Assembly: GCF_012221945.1 (NCBI RefSeq) | Contig: NZ_CP032549.1 | Location: 2,976,001-3,040,000 of the forward strand | Source: Glutamicibacter mishrai | GTDB taxonomy: Bacteria > Actinomycetota > Actinomycetes > Actinomycetales > Micrococcaceae | Reading direction: 5' to 3' | DNA length: 64,000 bases | Part shown: positions 16,693 through 25,297 of the stretch, one piece after another | Layout: each line of letters starts with the position of its first letter | Numbering within the stretch: the first letter of the stretch is position 1 | Position numbers and translations under genes: made by a program | Notes under the pieces: generated by a model | What the model was told of the DNA's origin: nothing | What the model saw: only the letters and a program-made list of their open reading frames with translations | Database searches by the model: none

Positions 16693-18399
16693 ATGACCCA
16701 TTCCCATGATCAGCGCCCCGTGTCGCCTGAAAATCGTGAAAGTGCCCCTGACTATATTTGCTTGCTAGAAGACATCAGTGTCAGCTTCGCAGATCGTGAC
16801 GTGCTCGTGCACTGCGACCTGACTATTTCCGGGCGGGAACGCCTGGCAGTGCTCGGCGACAACGGTTCGGGCAAGTCCACGCTGATGCGGGTGATCGCCG
16901 GGACACTGGAAACCGACGGCGGCCAACGGCACATGAATGCTCCTGGTGGCGTGGCTTATGCTGCGCAGAATCCGCGGTTTGCCGCCGGGATGAGCATTCA
17001 GCAGGTAATCGATTCCTTTCATGCTCGTTTCCGCGAGCTGGAGACCCTGATGCGCATCATCAGCGGCAAGCTTCAAGCAGCCGAGGGTGCGGCAGCTGAC
17101 CGCCTCATGGCCCAGCTTCAACAGGTGACCGACATTTACGAAGCTGCCGACGGTTATACCTTGGCTCAGCGGCTGGACAGCGCGCTGCAGCAACTGGGGC
17201 TGGGGGAGATGAACCGAGAAGCTGATGTCTCGCGGCTTTCCGGCGGCCAGCGGTCACGACTCGCCTTGGCATGTGTGCTGTGTTCCGGGGCGCAGCTTTT
17301 GCTTCTCGATGAACCGACCAACGATCTGGATGAAGCTGCTTTGGCTTGGCTGGAGAAGAGCGTGGACAAGCATCGTGGCGCTTTGGTTCTCATCACCCAC
17401 GACCGCATGTTCCTCAAACGCTTTGCTCGATCAATCCTCGAAGTCCACGATGGGCAATTGAGCAGATACGGCAATGGCTATGACGGCTACCTCCATGCCA
17501 AAGAGCAGGAGCGGGCAGCAGCTGTGGAAGCCTACGACCTGTGGCTGGCAGAGATGGCGCATTCCAAGAAACTAGTCGAGAAGAACGCCGCGAGGGTAGC
17601 GGCCATTCCCCGAAAGATGGAGATGGCCGGCTTCGGGCACGGCAATTTTCGTTCGCGTGAACGCAGCCATGGATCTACCTCCAAGATCCGCCAAGCCAAG
17701 TCCCGCATTGAAGAGCTGGAGTCCAATCCGGCGCCAAAACCTGCCACGGAACTCGAGTTTTCCCTGCCAGCTGGCGCGGCCCTTCACGAATCGACTGAGA
17801 CCCTGATCCACGTTCAGAAGATCCGGCGCGAGCAACCTCCCAAGCTCAGCACGGGATCCTTCGAGGTCAAACTCGGCGAACGATGGCTGGTCACCGGGCC
17901 TAACGGCGCCGGTAAAAGCTCATTGCTCAAGATGCTCTCTGGAGAACTGGACTATGAAGGAGGCATTATTCAGCGAGCATCAGATTTGCGTTGCGCTTGG
18001 TTGCGGCAAGACCTTGGCGAGGTGACGGGCGATAGCTTGATTGAAGCTTTCGCACTGGCAACAGATCAATATGTTGATGATGCTGCCGAAGTCCTGGCCA
18101 AGCTGGGCCTATTTGCGCCCGAAGACTTCTTGAGACATCCTCTGGCGCTTTCGGTAGGGCAACGTCGCAGACTCGAACTGGCCATCGCGGTGAGTTCGCA
18201 AGCGCATGTGCTCTTCTTAGATGAGCCAACCAACCACATCTCGCCGGCATTAGTTGAACAGCTTGAAGACGCGCTGGAGGATTTCCCCGGAACCGTGGTC
18301 ACGGTGAGCCATGACCGCAGATGGCAGCAAAAGCTGAAGGTACATCCTGACCTGCAGCGTTTGCACGTGCGTGACGGGTCAGTCCAAGTCGTGCGCTAG
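16693..18399 (+). CDS. ABC-F ribosome-protection ATPase (antibiotic-resistance type)
   Basis: A 568-residue soluble protein with two ABC ATPase domains and no membrane segment. Walker A motifs are GDNGSGKST (about 56-64) and GPNGAGKSS (about 402-410); signatures are LSGGQRSRLAL and LSVGQRRRLEL; Walker B segments LLLLDEPTND and VLFLDEPTNH follow. The inter-domain linker (about 250-340) is long, basic and helical (FGHGNFRSRERSHG), like macrolide-resistance proteins of the TlrC/OleB/SrmB group. Such proteins enter the ribosomal E site and dislodge drugs from the peptidyl-transferase centre or exit tunnel. The structured leader and candidate leader peptide upstream support a resistance role over a housekeeping one. 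Confidence 0.85.
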   Translation: MTHSHDQRPVSPENRESAPDYICLLEDISVSFADRDVLVHCDLTISGRERLAVLGDNGSGKSTLMRVIAGTLETDGGQRHMNAPGGVAYAAQNPRFAAGMSIQQVIDSFHARFRELETLMRIISGKLQAAEGAAADRLMAQLQQVTDIYEAADGYTLAQRLDSALQQLGLGEMNREADVSRLSGGQRSRLALACVLCSGAQLLLLDEPTNDLDEAALAWLEKSVDKHRGALVLITHDRMFLKRFARSILEVHDGQLSRYGNGYDGYLHAKEQERAAAVEAYDLWLAEMAHSKKLVEKNAARVAAIPRKMEMAGFGHGNFRSRERSHGSTSKIRQAKSRIEELESNPAPKPATELEFSLPAGAALHESTETLIHVQKIRREQPPKLSTGSFEVKLGERWLVTGPNGAGKSSLLKMLSGELDYEGGIIQRASDLRCAWLRQDLGEVTGDSLIEAFALATDQYVDDAAEVLAKLGLFAPEDFLRHPLALSVGQRRRLELAIAVSSQAHVLFLDEPTNHISPALVEQLEDALEDFPGTVVTVSHDRRWQQKLKVHPDLQRLHVRDGSVQVVR

Positions 18400-18462
18400 T
18401 CCATCTGAGTCGTTCTTCTGCATTCATGCAGAGGCGACGCGTAGTCAATAATCGGCAACAAT

Positions 18463-18499
18463 GCCCCGGCAGCCATCGATGGTTTGCCGGGGCTTTCTT
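18463..18499 (+). terminator. Terminator after the ABC-F gene
   Basis: GCCCCGGCA/TGCCGGGGC arms enclosing the small palindrome CCATCGATGG, followed by TTTCTT, 64 bp after the stop. Confidence 0.85.
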
Positions 18500-18659
18500 G
18501 CGCCCGGAAATAGCAGGTATCTGCTGTACCACCAGTCGTCTTGTGCCTGAGCTCACAGATTGCATATGATTTGTGTGCGATAAAAGATTACAGTGTTCGT
18601 TTATAGAACTTTGATCGAAAAAGTTTAGTGGCACTGTCAGAGAATTGGGGAATGGAACA

Positions 18660-20549
18660 ATGCAGTTTCACCACAACGGATATGTTTCCGCTGATCCACG
18701 TGTTCAGCCCGCTGCCGGTACCGGGATAGACCGTCCCACTGATCTGCCGGAACAAATGGACGTGTTGATTGTCGGAACCGGTCCTGCAGGCATCATCGCT
18801 GCAGCCCAGCTCTCACAGTTCCCTCAAGTCCATACCCGGATTATCGATCGGCGACCCGGGCGCCTGGAAATCGGGCAAGCTGACGGCATCCAGTCCCGAA
18901 CGGTGGAGACATTCCAGGCATTCGGCTTTGCCGAGCGCATCACTTCAGAGGCCTACATCATCAAGGAGACCACCTTCTGGAATCCGGATCCGCAGAACCC
19001 TGATCGCATTATCCGCACCGATCGAACCCCGGATGATCCCACTGGCGTCAGCGAATTCCCTCACCTCGTTGTCAACCAAGCCCGCGTGATCGATTACTTC
19101 GCCGAGTATGCCTACAACTCTCCAACACGCCTTGCTCCAGATTTCGGCTGGGACTTCCAGGGTCTAGTGCTGGAGGAAAACCATGACTACCCCGTGAAGG
19201 TAACCCTGCTTGGCTGCGGCGACGATAACCAGGGCCTTGAGCGGGTCGTGCGTGCCAAATATGTTGTTGGCGCCGACGGAGCACGCAGCAGCGTCCGCCG
19301 TTCCATCGGAGCCAAGGTATCTGGCGATAAGGCGAATCACGCATGGGGCGTGATGGACACTTTGGCGCTGACGGATTTCCCCGACGTGCGCACCAAATGC
19401 GCGATCCACTCCCAGGCTGGATCAATTCTGCTGATCCCTCGCGAGGGTGGCCAGCTCTTCCGGATCTATGTGGATCTGGGCAAAGTGCCCGAGAACGACA
19501 ACGGCAAAGTTCGCCAGACGCCGCTGGAAGAAATCATCGAACGCGCCAAGGCGATCCTCAACCCATACTCCCTGGACGTTAAGGACGTGGCGTGGCACAG
19601 CGTCTACGAGGTCGGGCACCGCTTGGCAGATCGCTTCGACGACGTAGCCGTTGAAGAGATCGGTAAACGCGATCCACGCGTATTTATCACCGGCGATGCC
19701 TGCCACACGCACTCGGCCAAGGCAGGACAGGGGATGAATGTTTCGATGCAGGACGGCTTTAACCTGGCATGGTAGCTCGGGTACGTCCTGTCCGGACAAG
19801 CCCCGCAGAGCCTGCTGCGCACCTATTCGGCTGAACGAAAAGTCATCGCCAAGGACCTTATCGATTTTGACAAGCAGTGGTCCTCCATCATGGACGCAAC
19901 GCCCGAGGCCGTGGAAGGGCAGGAAGACGTCGCGCAGTTCTACGTGCGCACCGCTGAATTCCCGGCCGGATTCATGACCGAATACGCCGCTTCAGAACCC
20001 ACCGCCGATCAAGCGCATCAGGGCCTGGCCGCCGGCTTCCCGATTGGAAAGCGGTTCAAGTCCTCGGAAGTCATGCGGATTGCGGACGCGAATCCAATGC
20101 ATTTGGGACACCACCACCGCGCTGATGGCCGTTACCGAATATACGTCTTTGCAAACCAGAGCGAAGTCGGCGAAGCAGGCAAAGTCGCGTCGCTGGCGCA
20201 ATGGCTATTGGAATCGAGCGAATCGCCGGTCAGCCGGTTCACGCCGAAGGGTGCGGACCTTGACGACCTCTTTGACGTGAAGGTCATCTACCAGCAGGAC
20301 TACACGACTATCAACGTCAACGATGCGCCTAAGATCTTCCGCCCCAATGTGGGCGAGTTCGCGTTGGCGGACTACGAGAAGGTCTACACGGTTTTGGAAA
20401 CGTCAGATATTTTCGATGATCGCCAGATTTCGCGCGATGGCGCCATCGTCATCGTCCGACCGGATATGTACGTAGCCAATGTTCTCCCGTTGGATGCGAC
20501 AGCAGAGCTGGCTCGATTCTTTGAGGGTGTCTTGATCCCGCAGAACTAA
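18660..20549 (+). pseudogene. FAD-dependent 3-hydroxybenzoate 4-monooxygenase-like gene, interrupted by in-frame TAG
   Basis: The reading frame encodes a phenol hydroxylase-family flavoprotein of about 628 residues. It shows the FAD motif VDVLIVGTGPAGII, the DG motif YVVGADGARSSVRR, the second FAD motif FITGDACHTHSAKAGQGMN, and a C-terminal thioredoxin-like domain ending VVRPDMYVANVLPLD. The overall pattern (MQFHHNGY start, IGQADGIQSRT, SEFPHLVVNQARV) resembles 3-hydroxybenzoate 4-monooxygenase. At 19773-19775, in GFNLAW-stop-LGYVLSG, a TAG stands where the family has lysine, an AAG-to-TAG change. The frame then stays open for 258 codons with normal composition. It is a recent nonsense mutation, or a sequencing error; the truncated 371-residue product would lack the last domain. 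Confidence 0.75.
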
Positions 20550-20560
20550 GTCGAGCTGGA

Positions 20561-20609
20561 AGAACACCGTGGGGGCGCAGTTGAGAACGAAGCGCCTCAA
20601 CGGTGTTCT
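20561..20609 (+). terminator. Long hairpin after the monooxygenase gene
   Basis: AGAACACCGT pairs with ACGGTGTTCT, and an inner GGCGC pairs with GCGCC. It is a stable stem 11 bp after the stop without a clear T run, so it is a probable but atypical terminator. Confidence 0.55.
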
Positions 20610-20693
20610 GATCTGCCAGCACAGGAATATTTTCCGGGCATCAGAAGTTGAAAACAGTGACAGGTGAATTGATCCAAGCACAAGGGTGAAACC

Positions 20694-20831
20694 ATGAGCC
20701 AAGAATTTAGTTTTGATCTTCAACAGGTTGTTGAGTCGAACTTGGTGTGCACCGATGGAGTCTGCTTTGTTCCGGCTAGCGGAGCTTCAACTGTTCAAGA
20801 AGATACTCTCGCAAAACCATCGCGTGATTAG
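20694..20831 (+). CDS. Small two-cysteine protein, 45 residues, unknown
   Basis: ATG at 20694 preceded by AAGGGTG; ends with TAG at 20829-20831. The product has an acidic amphipathic start (SQEFSFDLQQVVES) followed by NLVCTDGVCFVP with cysteines C19 and C24. I do not recognise a family. The CxxxxC segment could bind metal, form a disulfide, or be a modified-peptide core; none is shown. It overlaps the end of the convergent DUF488 gene by 56 bp, which argues some caution. The coding potential is plausible but unproven. Confidence 0.35.
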   Translation: MSQEFSFDLQQVVESNLVCTDGVCFVPASGASTVQEDTLAKPSRD

Positions 20832-21138
20832 CCTGTTCATTGCGCGCTGCGTAAACCAAGGTGATCGTAGGCATCGGATCAACTAGTTCCAGGAACTCGT
20901 CGACTGCCGCATTTTGATTCAGCTCGTCCTTGTACTGTGCGGCGAACTGCTCAAACTGATCTGTGTCGTGGTTCCATGCTTTGCGCAACTCGGAACTAGG
21001 GGCCAAGGATTTGGCCCACTGATCAAGCCCTAGCGCGGCTTTGGTTAGCCCACGAGGCCAAAGGCGGTCCACCAGTATTCGGTATCCGTCGTGGTCACTG
21101 GGCTCCGTGTAAGCGCGCTTAATCAGGATTTCTGTCAT
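20776..21138 (-). CDS. DUF488 family protein (YeaO-like)
   Basis: A 120-residue protein with the DUF488 core: IKRAYTEPSDHDGYRILVDRLWPRGLTK at the N-terminus (RLWPRG is diagnostic) and TLVYAARNEQANHAMVLREYL at the C-terminus. AGGTGG precedes the ATG. The function of the family is not established. It stands alone, convergent with the small ORF on the other strand. Confidence 0.88.
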   Translation of the reverse strand: MTEILIKRAYTEPSDHDGYRILVDRLWPRGLTKAALGLDQWAKSLAPSSELRKAWNHDTDQFEQFAAQYKDELNQNAAVDEFLELVDPMPTITLVYAARNEQANHAMVLREYLLEQLKLR

Positions 21139-21301
21139 TGTCCACCTGCAGGATAGTGATCATGGCTTGCTCGGACACCCGATTCAGCGAATGATCGATG
21201 TTAAAGCGACGGTCGCATCAATGGTCATTCACCAGCAGTCGGGGCGTCAAGAAATCCACGCGCCGGAAATTATCGATACTTCTGTTATCACTTGGGTGGT
21301 G

Positions 21302-21338
21302 AGTAGGCTAATCTGTAGATAGTTTGGTATTGCCTACT
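21302..21338. promoter_or_regulatory. Inverted repeat upstream of garA
   Basis: AGTAGGC and GCCTACT, seven matching bases spaced 23 bp apart, lie 66 bp before the garA start in an A/T-rich promoter region. A possible operator; no regulator can be named. Confidence 0.3.
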
Positions 21339-21403
21339 ATGCCGAATTTGAACACAAGGTCGTCGCGCACGAGCTGTTAGCAAGATTTTCTGGAGGATCC
21401 CAA

Positions 21404-21856
21404 ATGTCGGAACATGGGCCGGTTGACCCGAATAACGAGTCTGCCTCCGAGACGACCAATATTGCTCTTCCTTCAATGAACAAGGCTACAGAGCCTTCGG
21501 TGATTTACACGTTGAGTGAAGATGAGAAGAATGCGGTACGCGCGCTTCCATCGGGCTCTGCTTTGCTCATTGCCCACTCGGGGCCAAACAAGGGAGCCCG
21601 CTTCCTGCTGGATACCGATGAGAGCATTGCTGGGCGTCACCCAAATGCAGATATCTTCTTGGATGATGTCACGGTATCGCGTCGCCACGCGAAGTTCACC
21701 AGGAACGGTGAAAGCTTCTTGCTCAGCGACATCGGCTCGCTCAATGGCACGTACATCAATGGCGACCGTATTGACGAAATCCAATTGAACAGCGGAGTCC
21801 AAGTGCAGATTGGCAAGTTCCGCCTGAATTTCTACCAGAGCGTACCGAACCTTTAA
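21404..21856 (+). CDS. garA: FHA-domain metabolic switch GarA/OdhI
   Basis: A 150-residue homologue of GarA (Mycobacterium) and OdhI (Corynebacterium). The flexible N-terminus carries the ETT phosphorylation motif at residues 16-18. The FHA domain (about 50-145) has GRHPNADIFLDDVTVSRRHA and IGSLNGTYING, with the usual phosphothreonine-binding Arg and Ser. In the known systems unphosphorylated GarA binds and inhibits 2-oxoglutarate dehydrogenase E1 (Kgd/OdhA) and acts on glutamate dehydrogenase; PknB/PknG phosphorylation of ETT closes the molecule and relieves inhibition. Kgd and a PASTA kinase are encoded elsewhere in this window. AGGAGG-like GGAGGA precedes the ATG. Confidence 0.92.
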   Translation: MSEHGPVDPNNESASETTNIALPSMNKATEPSVIYTLSEDEKNAVRALPSGSALLIAHSGPNKGARFLLDTDESIAGRHPNADIFLDDVTVSRRHAKFTRNGESFLLSDIGSLNGTYINGDRIDEIQLNSGVQVQIGKFRLNFYQSVPNL

Positions 21857-21927
21857 ACTGGTAGAGTTCTAGATTTCCGCCGACGGCCTGTCCGTCGAGA
21901 TATTTTTACTTCCGAGGTGCAGACCCT

Positions 21928-22683
21928 TTGCCGATCTTTGACGCAGCCCGTAGCCCACGACTCGAGGCATCGCGCCACGAGACTGTCCGGCACGCAGCGC
22001 TGAATATCGGCGAAGTGCTCTCGGAGCTAAAGGATGAATTCCCACGGGTCACGGCATCCAAGATCCGCTTTTTGGAGGACAAGGGCCTAATCATCCCGCA
22101 GCGTACCTCCGCCGGCTACCGCAAATACACTGCTTCCGACGTCAGCCGTCTTCGCTTCATCCTCTCAGTGCAGCGTGACCAGTACCTGCCTCTGAAGGTC
22201 ATCAAAGACCACTTGGACGCTGTCGACCGCGGCGAAGCCCCAGAAGCATTGCCCGGGGGAGCGCCAGCCGCTCCACAACTGGTCAATAGCGACATGGCCG
22301 AAGCAGTCGAGAGCAAGACCCGTTTGGTCTCCCTGGCCGAGCTGCAGGGAATCACCGGCGCCAACGAAGTACTCGTCGACGAATTGCTGAAGTTTGGCCT
22401 CATTGAATCACAAGGCGGCTTGTTCGATTCGAACTGCATCAAGGTGACCAAATCCGCTGTGCAGCTGGCCAATCACGGTGTGGAGCCAAGGCACCTGCGC
22501 CAGTTCCGCACTGCAGCTGATCGCGAATTTTCACTGATCGAATCGATCATTGGCAATGACATGAAGAAGCCGGAAGTTTCAGCCCGTGCACGAGCTGCGG
22601 AAGAAGCGCAAGAAATTTCACGCCAGTGCCTGGAAATCCACGAAGCTCTCGTGCAGCGTGCTATTTCCCATCTTGATCGCTAG
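21928..22683 (+). CDS. ftsR: MerR-family regulator FtsR
   Basis: A 251-residue MerR protein. The HTH region (about 25-95) shows IGEVLSELKDEFPRVTASKIRFLEDKGLI and GYRKYTASDVSRLRFIL. A long non-canonical C-terminal domain follows, without metal-binding cysteines. It follows garA and precedes the DUF151 gene, the order seen for Rv1827-Rv1828-Rv1829 and odhI-ftsR. FtsR activates ftsZ in Corynebacterium glutamicum. A TTG start at 21928 with GAGGTG nine bases upstream is chosen. Confidence 0.85.
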   Translation: MPIFDAARSPRLEASRHETVRHAALNIGEVLSELKDEFPRVTASKIRFLEDKGLIIPQRTSAGYRKYTASDVSRLRFILSVQRDQYLPLKVIKDHLDAVDRGEAPEALPGGAPAAPQLVNSDMAEAVESKTRLVSLAELQGITGANEVLVDELLKFGLIESQGGLFDSNCIKVTKSAVQLANHGVEPRHLRQFRTAADREFSLIESIIGNDMKKPEVSARARAAEEAQEISRQCLEIHEALVQRAISHLDR

Positions 22684-22723
22684 GCTAATTTTCATCAGGC
22701 TTTTACAACTCTAGGAGGCCGGC

Positions 22724-23206
22724 ATGCTGGAACTGGAGTTTTCCGGGATCCGTATTCAACTGCCTGCGAATCAGCCACTTCTGTTGCTCAAATATCCAGA
22801 ACAGAATCTGTATCTGCCGTTGTGGATCGGAGCCCCCGAAGCATCGGCGATCGCAATGTCGGAACAAGGGCTTACTCCGCCTCGTCCAATGACCCACGAT
22901 CTGATGATCAGCGTTTTTGAGGCCTTGGGAGTGACGCTAGAAAGAATTGAAATCGTTTCGGTGCACAATGCTGTTTTTGTTGCCGAACTTGTTTTTTCCA
23001 ACGGCAAACGGGTCGACTCCCGGTCTTCTGACGCGGTGGCGCTGGCTGTGCGGGCTAAATGCCCCATCATGTGCGCCGAAGACGTTCTTGAAGAAGCCGG
23101 AGTGTCCATCGAAACTGATGGCGATGGTGAAGAAGCTCCTGAGGAGCAACTTCGCGAGTTCCGTGAATTTTTAGACAACATTGATCCCGAAGACTTTTCT
23201 TCTTAG
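22724..23206 (+). CDS. DUF151 (bifunctional nuclease) family protein
   Basis: A 160-residue protein with a full DUF151 domain (LPLWIGAPEASAIAMSEQG, RPMTHDLMISVFEALG, VDSRSSDAVALAVRAKCPI) and an acidic C-terminal tail. Family members in plants have RNase/DNase activity; the bacterial role is unclear. AGGAGG precedes the ATG by seven bases. It corresponds by position to Rv1829 in the conserved garA cluster. Confidence 0.9.
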   Translation: MLELEFSGIRIQLPANQPLLLLKYPEQNLYLPLWIGAPEASAIAMSEQGLTPPRPMTHDLMISVFEALGVTLERIEIVSVHNAVFVAELVFSNGKRVDSRSSDAVALAVRAKCPIMCAEDVLEEAGVSIETDGDGEEAPEEQLREFREFLDNIDPEDFSS

Positions 23207-23300
23207 CTGAAGCTTTGCTGAATTCAGCGAATTATCGAAGCTCATTTGGGTTATTCGATTTGCGTGCGCGACACGGCTTAAAGTTAAGCTTGAAGGTCTT

Positions 23301-23314
23301 TGACCATTAGGTCA
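23301..23314. promoter_or_regulatory. Inverted repeat upstream of the second MerR gene
   Basis: TGACC-ATTA-GGTCA lies in the 242-bp gap between the DUF151 gene and mcdR. MerR proteins bind inverted repeats of this kind inside promoter spacers; the target protein is inferred. A second small palindrome, GCTGAATTCAGC, lies near 23215. Confidence 0.35.
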
Positions 23315-23448
23315 GATGGCCGTACCGTCGATGCATAGAGACATTAATTCGGGAACTGTTTTTGTGATCATCGCTCGCATCTGCACGGTTCTAATTTAGT
23401 CGTCTATTTACTCGTTTAGAAACGTGCTGATACGCAAGGAGCAATTGG

Positions 23449-24042
23449 ATGGAGTCATGCCAGACAGGGTCTCATTATGGGGCCGACGGTGGCAACAAGC
23501 AATCCAATACACAGGGGCTGCTCTTCACCGATGACCTGCCCGAGCTGGATGAGCATGCTGGTTACCGTGGCCCGGTTGTTTGCAAGGCCGCGGGTATCAC
23601 TTACCGTCAGCTCGATTACTGGGCACGTACCGGCTTGGTAGAGCCGGCTGTTCGCGGCGCCAAGGGTTCTGGCAGCCACCGGTTGTACTCCTTCCGCGAT
23701 ATCCTTGTCCTGAAAGTCGTCAAGCGTCTGCTGGACACCGGAGTATCCCTGCAGCAAATCAGGGCTGCCGTATTGCATTTGCGCGAGCGCGGTGTAGAGG
23801 ACCTGGCACAGATTACATTGATGAGCGATGGCGCCTCCGTGTATGAATGCACCAGCGCAGACGAAGTCATTGACCTCGTGCAAAAGGGACAGGGTGTCTT
23901 TGGCATCGCTGTGGGCCGCGTCTGGCGCGAAGTTGAAGGTTCGCTGGCGCAGCTTCCTTCGGAAAATTCCGCCGAGCAAGCCATGCCGGAAGACGAGCTC
24001 GCAGCGCGTCGTGCTGCCAAGGCCGCACGCAACGTCGGTTAA
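23449..24042 (+). CDS. MerR-family cell-division regulator (McdR/Rv1830-like)
   Basis: A 197-residue MerR protein with GITYRQLDYWARTGLVEPAV, SGSHRLYSFRDILVLKVVKRLLDTG and a helical C-terminus. It is the fourth member of the garA-ftsR-DUF151-merR block conserved in actinobacteria; the mycobacterial protein affects cell division. AAGGAG precedes the ATG. It has its own 242-bp upstream region with candidate operators, so it is probably transcribed separately. Confidence 0.85.
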   Translation: MESCQTGSHYGADGGNKQSNTQGLLFTDDLPELDEHAGYRGPVVCKAAGITYRQLDYWARTGLVEPAVRGAKGSGSHRLYSFRDILVLKVVKRLLDTGVSLQQIRAAVLHLRERGVEDLAQITLMSDGASVYECTSADEVIDLVQKGQGVFGIAVGRVWREVEGSLAQLPSENSAEQAMPEDELAARRAAKAARNVG

Positions 24043-24058
24043 ATATTCCTTATAAACG

Positions 24059-24112
24059 TAGATAGACTTCGGGCCGGACCACCAAATGGTGGTCCGGCCC
24101 GAAGTCTATCTA
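24059..24112. terminator. Perfect 26-bp hairpin between convergent genes
   Basis: The arms 24059-24084 and 24087-24112 are exact reverse complements over 26 bp with a two-base AA centre. It begins TAGATAGACTTCGGG and includes GGACCACCA. It sits 16 bp after mcdR and 18 bp before the end of the orphan parA gene, so it probably terminates both. There is no outer T run. Confidence 0.75.
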
Positions 24113-24130
24113 GCTGAGGTTTGGCGAACG

Positions 24131-24967
24131 CTAGCGGTTCGAAGCTCCTGCGCTTGCCATGACTTCCTTGAGCAAGGCATCAAACTGGTTGAGCATTGGC
24201 GCGGTGGCCTTCGACGGCCACTGGTGAACCGAGTAGGCGGCACCCTGGATTTGCTGCCACTCCGGGTGTTCCGGAATTTCCGGCTTGACCATGGACTCGC
24301 CGAACATCTGGCGCATCTCGCCCAAACGGAAGGTGTGCTCCGCCGAGTCCTTGCGAACTCGGTTGGCGACAACCTTGACTGGACCTAGCGACGGCGCGAA
24401 TTCGCGTCGGAACAGATCCAGAGCGCGTTGCGTGCGTTCGGTGCCGGCCACTGAGAAGAGGCTTGGTTCTGCTACGAGCAGCAGCTGATCCGATGCGCTC
24501 CATGCCATGCGGGTCAGACCGTTGAGCGATGGCGGGCAGTCGATCAGCACCAACTGGTAACCGCTCGTGCGGCTAAGAATCTGGGTAAGGCGACGAAGGT
24601 CCCTGGTACGCAAGTCCGGGCGGTCATAGATGCCGGTGTAGGCATCGCCTACGGCAACATCGAGCACTGGAATGCGGGTGCGGGATTTCTTTTCTGCCGC
24701 CTTGGTTTGCCAAGCGCTGGCGACTACCTGATCTTGCAGGCGGGCGCGACGAGCATTTTTGAGCATTTGCCCAATTGGCTGCTTTCCGTTTGCCCGAACT
24801 CCGAGGCCAGTGCTGGCATCCGCATGGGGATCCAAGTCAATGACGAGAGTCGGAATGCCGGCGGCAAGTGCTGCTGAAGCCAGGCCGAGCGTTACGGAGG
24901 TTTTTCCCACGCCACCCTTGAGGCTGCTGATGCTCACTACGTGCACGGACCAGACCACGCCTTTCAC
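24131..24967 (-). CDS. Orphan ParA/MinD-family ATPase
   Basis: A 278-residue ParA-like ATPase: Walker A SSLKGGVGKTSVTLGLA at the N-terminus, IDLDPHADASTG, and YQLVLIDCPPSLNGLTRMA. No ParB or partner gene is adjacent, and the protein differs from the scpAB-linked ParA. It could position a cell-pole or division component; the cargo is unknown. The GTG at 24967 is used; a GTG seven codons later (24946) is equally possible. It is divergent from pyc, sharing a 330-bp control region. Confidence 0.85.
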   Translation of the reverse strand: MKGVVWSVHVVSISSLKGGVGKTSVTLGLASAALAAGIPTLVIDLDPHADASTGLGVRANGKQPIGQMLKNARRARLQDQVVASAWQTKAAEKKSRTRIPVLDVAVGDAYTGIYDRPDLRTRDLRRLTQILSRTSGYQLVLIDCPPSLNGLTRMAWSASDQLLLVAEPSLFSVAGTERTQRALDLFRREFAPSLGPVKVVANRVRKDSAEHTFRLGEMRQMFGESMVKPEIPEHPEWQQIQGAAYSVHQWPSKATAPMLNQFDALLKEVMASAGASNR

Positions 24968-25110
24968 TGTTCGCTAATTTAACGTCCCACCGAATATTTA
25001 GTCTCTCATCATCATAGTGTGCCGGAGCCCATTTCCCCGACTTTGCAACGTCAGTTTTTGGTTATGGATCCAACTTAGTGATTAAAAGATCATCTTCATC
25101 AAATATTTCT

Positions 25111-25125
25111 TGTGGTCTGACCACA
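25111..25125. promoter_or_regulatory. FadR/LldR-type GntR operator upstream of pyc
   Basis: TGTGGTCTGACCACA is a perfect 15-bp palindrome with a single central T. It matches the TGGTCNGACCA core of FadR-subfamily GntR operators and the TNGTNNNACNA pattern reported for the lactate regulator LldR. It lies between the orphan parA gene and pyc. No such regulator gene is adjacent. Confidence 0.6.
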
Positions 25126-25136
25126 TTGCGAAATGT

Positions 25137-25197
25137 TTGGACGTTCAGCACAGCATCGATGTAGTGTGTTTCACAGAAGTGGCAAAAGCTGCCACTT
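25137..25197 (+). promoter_or_regulatory. Putative pyc promoter and leader hairpin
   Basis: TTGGAC (25137-25142), a 17-bp spacer and TGTAGT (25160-25165) form a candidate promoter. A hairpin AAGTGGCA-AAAGC-TGCCACTT followed by TT (25177-25197) would lie at the start of a leader of about 125 nt. The rest of the 24968-25297 gap shows nothing else I can name. Confidence 0.35.
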
Positions 25198-25297
25198 TTC
25201 GAGACCCGACAGGCTGTTGATGTCTCTCTTCGGACCGGGGGATTCCTTTCCACGGGCCGAGCAAAATCAACCTGTACAGATTCGATGTAGGGAAACT

